From an uncultured Flavobacteriaceae bacterium (GTDB taxonomy: Bacteria > Bacteroidota > Bacteroidia > Flavobacteriales > Flavobacteriaceae), in NCBI GenBank assembly GCA_945788155.1, contig CALZKX010000303.1, positions 1 to 17,865 on the forward strand: DNA of 17,865 nucleotides, written 5' to 3'. Of this stretch, positions 14,578 to 17,865 are shown piece by piece (positions within the stretch are counted from its first letter, which is position 1; the number at the start of each line of letters is the position of its first letter). The translations under genes were made by a program, and so were the position numbers. Below the pieces are notes generated by a model that worked only from the letters and a program-made list of their open reading frames with translations, was not told the origin of the DNA and ran no database searches.

Positions 14578-15143
14578 GGAACCATTTTTGGCTTGAAGTT
14601 TCTCATTTTATCGAGTAGTCTATCAATATCATTTTCTACAATTAGCAACTCAAAATTTGCCATTTTTAAAAGTCCTTTAGCAACCATGGTTTCCAACATC
14701 TTGATTAAATCGTCATAAAATCCATTAATATTTAATAATCCAATTGGCTTTTGGTGCAATCCTAATTGCGCCCAAGTAATAATTTCAAACAATTCTTCGA
14801 GTGTTCCAAAACCTCCTGGAAGTGTAATAAACCCATCAGACAACTCGTGCATTTTTAATTTACGTTCATGCATGTTGTTTGTTGTAATTAACTCCGTTAG
14901 ACCTAAATGCACGACCTCTTTAAGTTTTAAAAATTCAGGAATAACGCCAATAACGTTTCCATGGTTATCAAGCGACGATTGGGCAATTTTTCCCATAATA
15001 CCAATTTTGGCAGCGCCATATACTAAGGTAATGTTCTCGTTTGCCAAAGTTTTTCCTAAAGCTTTAGCTTCAAATATTATAGTGGTATCGTTTCCTTCGC
15101 TACTTCCGCAAAATACTGCAATGGCTTTTAACGCTTTCATCAT
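14550..15143 (-). CDS. LOG-family (TIGR00730) nucleotide phosphoribohydrolase
   Basis: A 197-residue cytoplasmic Rossmann-fold protein. The family signature PGGFGTLEE is at 109-117, preceded by the MHERK substrate segment with Arg94 and Lys95, and by VYGAAKIGIMG at 41-51. AVFCGSSEG at 9-17 is the phosphate-binding start. LOG proteins cleave the N-glycosidic bond of nucleoside 5'-monophosphates, releasing the base and ribose 5-phosphate; in plants and some bacteria the substrate is a cytokinin ribotide. The bacterial role is often unclear and a general nucleotide role is as likely here. Two ATGs start the frame; the first (15143) gives an ATGA overlap with the prmC stop, so I use it. It is third in the GNAT-prmC-LOG operon. 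Confidence 0.9.
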   Translation of the reverse strand: MMKALKAIAVFCGSSEGNDTTIIFEAKALGKTLANENITLVYGAAKIGIMGKIAQSSLDNHGNVIGVIPEFLKLKEVVHLGLTELITTNNMHERKLKMHELSDGFITLPGGFGTLEELFEIITWAQLGLHQKPIGLLNINGFYDDLIKMLETMVAKGLLKMANFELLIVENDIDRLLDKMRNFKPKMVPKWLKPDRT

Positions 15144-16009
15144 TTTATGGCTTTAATCATTCTGTCTTTATCAAAGATATCTCTTTTTAATTCAATACTA
15201 TTAAAATTATTATTGACTAATAATTCTTTAGTATGCTCGCCTAAATTTTCATTAATTTCAAAATACAACTGTCCATTCGATTTTAAAATTGCTTGAGAAG
15301 TCTCAGTAATGTTTCTATAAAACAACAAAGCATCATCATCTTTAACAAAAAGAGCTAAATGCGGTTCGTGGTTTAATACATTGGCACTCATTGCTTCTTT
15401 TTCCAACTCACGAACGTAAGGCGGATTGGACACTATTATGTCAAATTTCAAATTTTCAAATACTAAATTCCAATCCGTTGAGTTCAAAACATCGGCTACA
15501 ACAAATGTAACGTCAACATCGTTATTTGTAGCATTTAGTTTCGCAATTTTTAATGCTTCTTCTGAAATATCTAACGCATACACTTTTGCATTTGGTAAGT
15601 TTTTAGCCAAGGAAATAGCAATACAGCCACTTCCTGTTCCTATGTCTAAAATTTTTAATTTAGATTCTTCGCTTTGCTCAAAATGACAATCTAATATCCA
15701 TTGCACAAGCTCTTCGGTTTCAGGTCGAGGAATCAATACCGAAGGGTTTACTTTAAAAACCAATCCATAAAATTCTGTATCACCAACTATATATTGAATG
15801 GGTTCGTATTTTTTTAGTCTATCTATCGCATTTTGAAATTTATCGTATTTCTTCCCAGACACAACTGCGTATAAATTTTGAGAAATGTCAATACGTTTCA
15901 TTTTTAATATTTGTTCCGAAAGCAAATTGAAAAAAGACTCAATTTCGGTGTCAGGATAATATCCTAAAAGCGAATTGTTAAAATAGGTTCGTAATGATTT
16001 TAGTATCAT
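15140..16009 (-). CDS. prmC: Peptide chain release factor N5-glutamine methyltransferase PrmC
   Basis: A 289-residue cytoplasmic methyltransferase that methylates the GGQ glutamine of release factors. It has a helical N-terminal domain (about 1-85), LIPRPETEELVQWIL at about 92-106, SAM motif I LDIGTGSGCIAISLA at 121-135, the acidic YALDIS at about 144-149, and the catalytic NPPY at 195-198. The start MILKSLRTYF at 16009 is chosen because it forms an ATGA overlap with the GNAT stop and matches the family start; the open frame extends ten codons further into the GNAT gene. Residues 108-116, CHFEQSEES, directly before motif I, are encoded by a 27-bp segment resembling an intergenic repeat and appear to be an in-frame insertion in a surface loop. 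Confidence 0.94.
   Translation of the reverse strand: MILKSLRTYFNNSLLGYYPDTEIESFFNLLSEQILKMKRIDISQNLYAVVSGKKYDKFQNAIDRLKKYEPIQYIVGDTEFYGLVFKVNPSVLIPRPETEELVQWILDCHFEQSEESKLKILDIGTGSGCIAISLAKNLPNAKVYALDISEEALKIAKLNATNNDVDVTFVVADVLNSTDWNLVFENLKFDIIVSNPPYVRELEKEAMSANVLNHEPHLALFVKDDDALLFYRNITETSQAILKSNGQLYFEINENLGEHTKELLVNNNFNSIELKRDIFDKDRMIKAIK
15662..15688 (-). repeat. REP-like element inside prmC, in frame
   Basis: Twenty-seven bases, exactly nine codons, encoding CHFEQSEES. On the plus strand the segment begins AGATTCTTCGCTTTGCTC and ends AATGACA. I recall this word, with small variations, as one of the commonest intergenic repeats in Bacteroidota and some other bacteria. The element's inner ATTCT/AGAAT pairing is weakened here to ATTCT/AAAAT, as expected if it has drifted inside a gene. 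Confidence 0.6.
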
Positions 16010-16485
16010 GTTAATTCTTTTAGCATATATACACCACAAATTATGTGTCCTGTGTTTCCTAATGGTTTATTGAGATGTTTAAATCCGTTTTTTTCGTACA
16101 ATTTAATTGCCGATTTTAGTTGAGAAGCCGACTCGATATAGCACAATTTATAATTAAAATCCTTAGCAGATTTCATACACAAATCAAACATCTGTTTACC
16201 TAAACCTTTACCTCGAGCATCTGGATGAAAATACATTTTTTGAAGCTCGCAAGTATCTTGGTCTGCTCCCTTTAACTGTTTCACTCCTCCTCCACCTAAT
16301 ACGCTTCCTTCATCCTCTACAACATAATAAATTGCTCTTCTGTCTTGAAATCCTTCATACATACGTTTTACATCCACATCTTCAAGTGAAGAACCAGAAA
16401 TTGGCAAGTCAAACTCCTCAAAACAATTTGTCATAATTGTTTGAATATACTGATTATCTTCTGGTTTTATTTCTCTAATAATCAT
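16006..16485 (-). CDS. GNAT family N-acetyltransferase
   Basis: A 159-residue acetyltransferase using acetyl-CoA; substrate unknown. The fold's main pieces are visible: MIIREIKPEDNQYIQTIM at the start, strand VVEDEGSVLGGGGVKQL at about 55-71, LQKMYFHPDARGKGLGKQMF with the CoA-pyrophosphate loop R91-G-K-G-L-G96, and the closing YIESASQLKSAIKLYEKNGF at about 116-135. It is first in the operon with prmC and the LOG-family gene, overlapping prmC by four bases. It is divergent from ribD across only 37 bp, so the two directions share promoter space. No clean -7 element is seen on this strand. Acetylation of a small amine or a protein terminus cannot be told apart from sequence. Confidence 0.88.
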   Translation of the reverse strand: MIIREIKPEDNQYIQTIMTNCFEEFDLPISGSSLEDVDVKRMYEGFQDRRAIYYVVEDEGSVLGGGGVKQLKGADQDTCELQKMYFHPDARGKGLGKQMFDLCMKSAKDFNYKLCYIESASQLKSAIKLYEKNGFKHLNKPLGNTGHIICGVYMLKELT

Positions 16486-16510
16486 GTTATAATTACCAAT
16501 TATTTAATAG

Positions 16511-16518
16511 TATTTTTG
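16511..16518 (+). promoter_or_regulatory. -7 promoter element almost touching the ribD start
   Basis: TATTTTTG is an exact TAnnTTTG match ending 4 bp before the GTG start of ribD. A transcript starting 4-7 bases after it would begin at or next to the start codon, implying a leaderless or nearly leaderless mRNA. No TTG lies at the -33 distance. Confidence 0.4.
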
Positions 16519-16522
16519 TGAA

Positions 16523-17506
16523 GTGAAGATACACGAAAAATACATATCTCGTTGCATAGACGTTGCAAAAAACGGATTAGGCTCAACAGCACCAAATCCA
16601 ATGGTAGGTTGTGTCATTGTTTACAACCATAAAATTATTGGAGAAGGGTTTACAAGTCCTTATGGTGGTGCTCATGCCGAAGTTAATGCAATTAATTCAG
16701 TTAAAGATACATCGTTATTAAAAGAAGCCACACTCTATGTAACGTTAGAGCCTTGTTCACATTTTGGAAAAACACCACCTTGTAGTAATTTAATTATTGA
16801 ACATGGTATTAAAAATGTAGTGATTGGTTGTGTAGATGATAATAAAAAAGTTGCTGGACAAGGCATTGCTAAACTAAATGAAGCTGGTTGCAATGTTATA
16901 GTTGGTATTTTAGAAGAAGCTTGTAAAGAGTACCATAAACGTTTTTTTACATTCCATAACAAGCAACGCCCTTATATTATTTTAAAATGGGCTGAAACTG
17001 CCAATGGCTTAATTGCTCCAATACATAAAAAAGAAAAGCAACCTGTTTGGATTACAAACCAATATTCTAGGCAATTAGTACATAAATGGCGTGCTGAAGA
17101 ACAAGCCATTCTTGTTGGTGCTAATACAGTTTTTGAAGATAATCCGAGTTTAACAACTAGAGATTGGCAAGGAAAAAATCCTATTAGAATAGTTTTAGAT
17201 AAACATAATAAACTCTCAAAAGATTTTAAAGTTTTTGATAATAAATCTAATACAATAGTAATTAATAAAACTACAGCTGAAGACATTTGCAACACACTAT
17301 TTGAAGCCAATATAAATTCAGTAATAATTGAAGGTGGCGCAAAAACCTTGAAGTTGTTTATAGATTCTGGTTTTTGGGACGAAGCTAGAGTGTTTATTGG
17401 TGAGTCCATTTTTAAGGAAGGTATTGCAGCTCCAAAAATCACAGGAAAATTAATTAGCGAACAACAAATACTAGATGATACACTAAAGATATATGCCAAC
17501 AATTAA
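16523..17506 (+). CDS. ribD: Bifunctional riboflavin biosynthesis deaminase/reductase RibD
   Basis: A 327-residue cytoplasmic enzyme performing steps two and three of riboflavin synthesis. The N-terminal deaminase domain (about 1-145) has the zinc site: His51-Ala-Glu53 in GGAHAEVNAI, then Cys78 and Cys87 in EPCSHFGKTPPC, with NPMVGCVIV at 25-33. The C-terminal reductase domain (about 148-327) begins RPYIILKWAETANGLIA and includes VGANTVFEDNPSLTTRDW and the NADPH-loop segment VIIEGGAKTLKLFI. Length is slightly short of the usual 340-370 but both domains are whole. The start is GTG at 16523; no in-frame ATG is near, and the next residues (KIHEKYISRCIDVAKNG) match the family start. It overlaps the following HAD gene by 14 bp. 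Confidence 0.95.
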   Translation: MKIHEKYISRCIDVAKNGLGSTAPNPMVGCVIVYNHKIIGEGFTSPYGGAHAEVNAINSVKDTSLLKEATLYVTLEPCSHFGKTPPCSNLIIEHGIKNVVIGCVDDNKKVAGQGIAKLNEAGCNVIVGILEEACKEYHKRFFTFHNKQRPYIILKWAETANGLIAPIHKKEKQPVWITNQYSRQLVHKWRAEEQAILVGANTVFEDNPSLTTRDWQGKNPIRIVLDKHNKLSKDFKVFDNKSNTIVINKTTAEDICNTLFEANINSVIIEGGAKTLKLFIDSGFWDEARVFIGESIFKEGIAAPKITGKLISEQQILDDTLKIYANN

Positions 17507-17865
17507 AACCATTATTTTCGATTTTGGAGATGTGTTTATCAACCTTGATAAACCAGCTACAGAAAGGGAATTGTTCAAATTGGGAGTTCCAAAACCCATA
17601 AGTCTTGACATGTACCATATAGCTTCAGACTATGAGAGAGGACTCATTTCTACCAAAGAGTTTATTAATCATTTTAATAAGAAATTCCCAAACATTGCTA
17701 CCCAAGATTTCATTAAAGCATGGAACTCTGTTATATTGGATTTTCCAGAACATCGTCTCGAGTTTATTGAGAAATTATCTAAAGAAAACAATTATCAACT
17801 CATTCTATTAAGCAACACCAACCATTTACATATAGAACAAGTTATTAAAAACATGAGTGTATCAC
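17493..17865 (+). CDS. HAD-superfamily phosphatase (YihX-like), partial
   Basis: The first 124 codons are in the window; the gene runs off the right edge. The peptide starts MPTIKTIIFDFGDVFINLD: motif I with nucleophile Asp10, but glycine where many HAD phosphatases have the second aspartate, as in the DFG/DLG subgroup related to YihX (sugar-phosphate phosphatase) and haloacid dehalogenase-like proteins. A helical cap region follows (about 20-95), then motif II LILLSNTN at about 103-110. Motifs III and IV are beyond the window. The ATG lies inside the ribD 3' end with a 14-bp overlap, suggesting coupling. A link to the unknown phosphatase step of riboflavin synthesis is tempting, because HAD enzymes do that step elsewhere, but is inference only. 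Confidence 0.88.
   Translation, partial: MPTIKTIIFDFGDVFINLDKPATERELFKLGVPKPISLDMYHIASDYERGLISTKEFINHFNKKFPNIATQDFIKAWNSVILDFPEHRLEFIEKLSKENNYQLILLSNTNHLHIEQVIKNMSVS

Noticed and set aside
16010..16039. Ten-codon upstream extension of prmC inside the GNAT gene
   Set aside because: The ATG at 16009 forms an ATGA overlap with the GNAT stop and matches the family N-terminus.

Overview
The window is AT-rich chromosomal DNA from a member of the Bacteroidota, most likely a Flavobacteriaceae species. The evidence is the gene content (a Bacteroidota-type omega subunit and CoaBC, BamD as a short TPR lipoprotein, a DUF6913-like protein beside dapA), many lipoproteins with a cysteine near residue 17, matches to the TAnnTTTG -7 promoter element of this phylum, and few Shine-Dalgarno sequences. 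I see no rRNA, tRNA, CRISPR array, transposase, integrase or phage gene.

Layout. (1) 1-1342, minus strand: bamD, rpoZ and the start of coaBC, a housekeeping operon. (2) 1467-2860, minus: a DUF6913-like gene and dapA, overlapping by one base. (3) 2993-4670, plus: a 5'-nucleotidase split into two genes, with the C-terminal domain (lipoprotein) first and the catalytic metallophosphatase domain (Tat-like signal) second. (4) 4737-6563: a DoxX-like membrane protein, a small secreted protein made of five exact 23-residue repeats, and an eight-helix-type membrane protein. The 53-bp 3' end of the DoxX gene is duplicated on the far side of the repeat-protein gene, so a cassette of about 705 bp appears to have been inserted here. 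(5) 6664-8691, minus: ligA. (6) 8750-14358, plus: GH20 beta-N-acetylhexosaminidase, cutC and GH2 beta-mannosidase, the last two overlapping. Both hydrolases carry lipoprotein signals, which suggests exo-acting glycan breakdown at the cell envelope. (7) 14550-16485, minus: GNAT acetyltransferase, prmC and a LOG-family gene, joined by two four-base ATGA overlaps. (8) 16523-17865, plus: ribD and the start of an overlapping HAD phosphatase gene, divergent from group 7.

The most unusual pattern is a scatter of small palindromic or REP-like elements. Two composite elements fill the hexosaminidase-cutC spacer. Three others appear to lie in frame inside coding genes: ligA (about 14 residues), the beta-mannosidase (a perfect 18-bp palindrome, 7 residues) and prmC (9 residues just before the SAM-binding motif). 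This resembles the protein-coding palindromic elements known from Rickettsia. The resemblance to flavobacterial intergenic repeats is from memory and needs a genome-wide search.

Starts were moved downstream from the longest open frame for bamD, the metallophosphatase, the DoxX-like gene, cutC and prmC. The grounds are signal peptides, promoter position, repeat elements or ATGA overlaps. No gene-free stretch exceeds about 190 bases.
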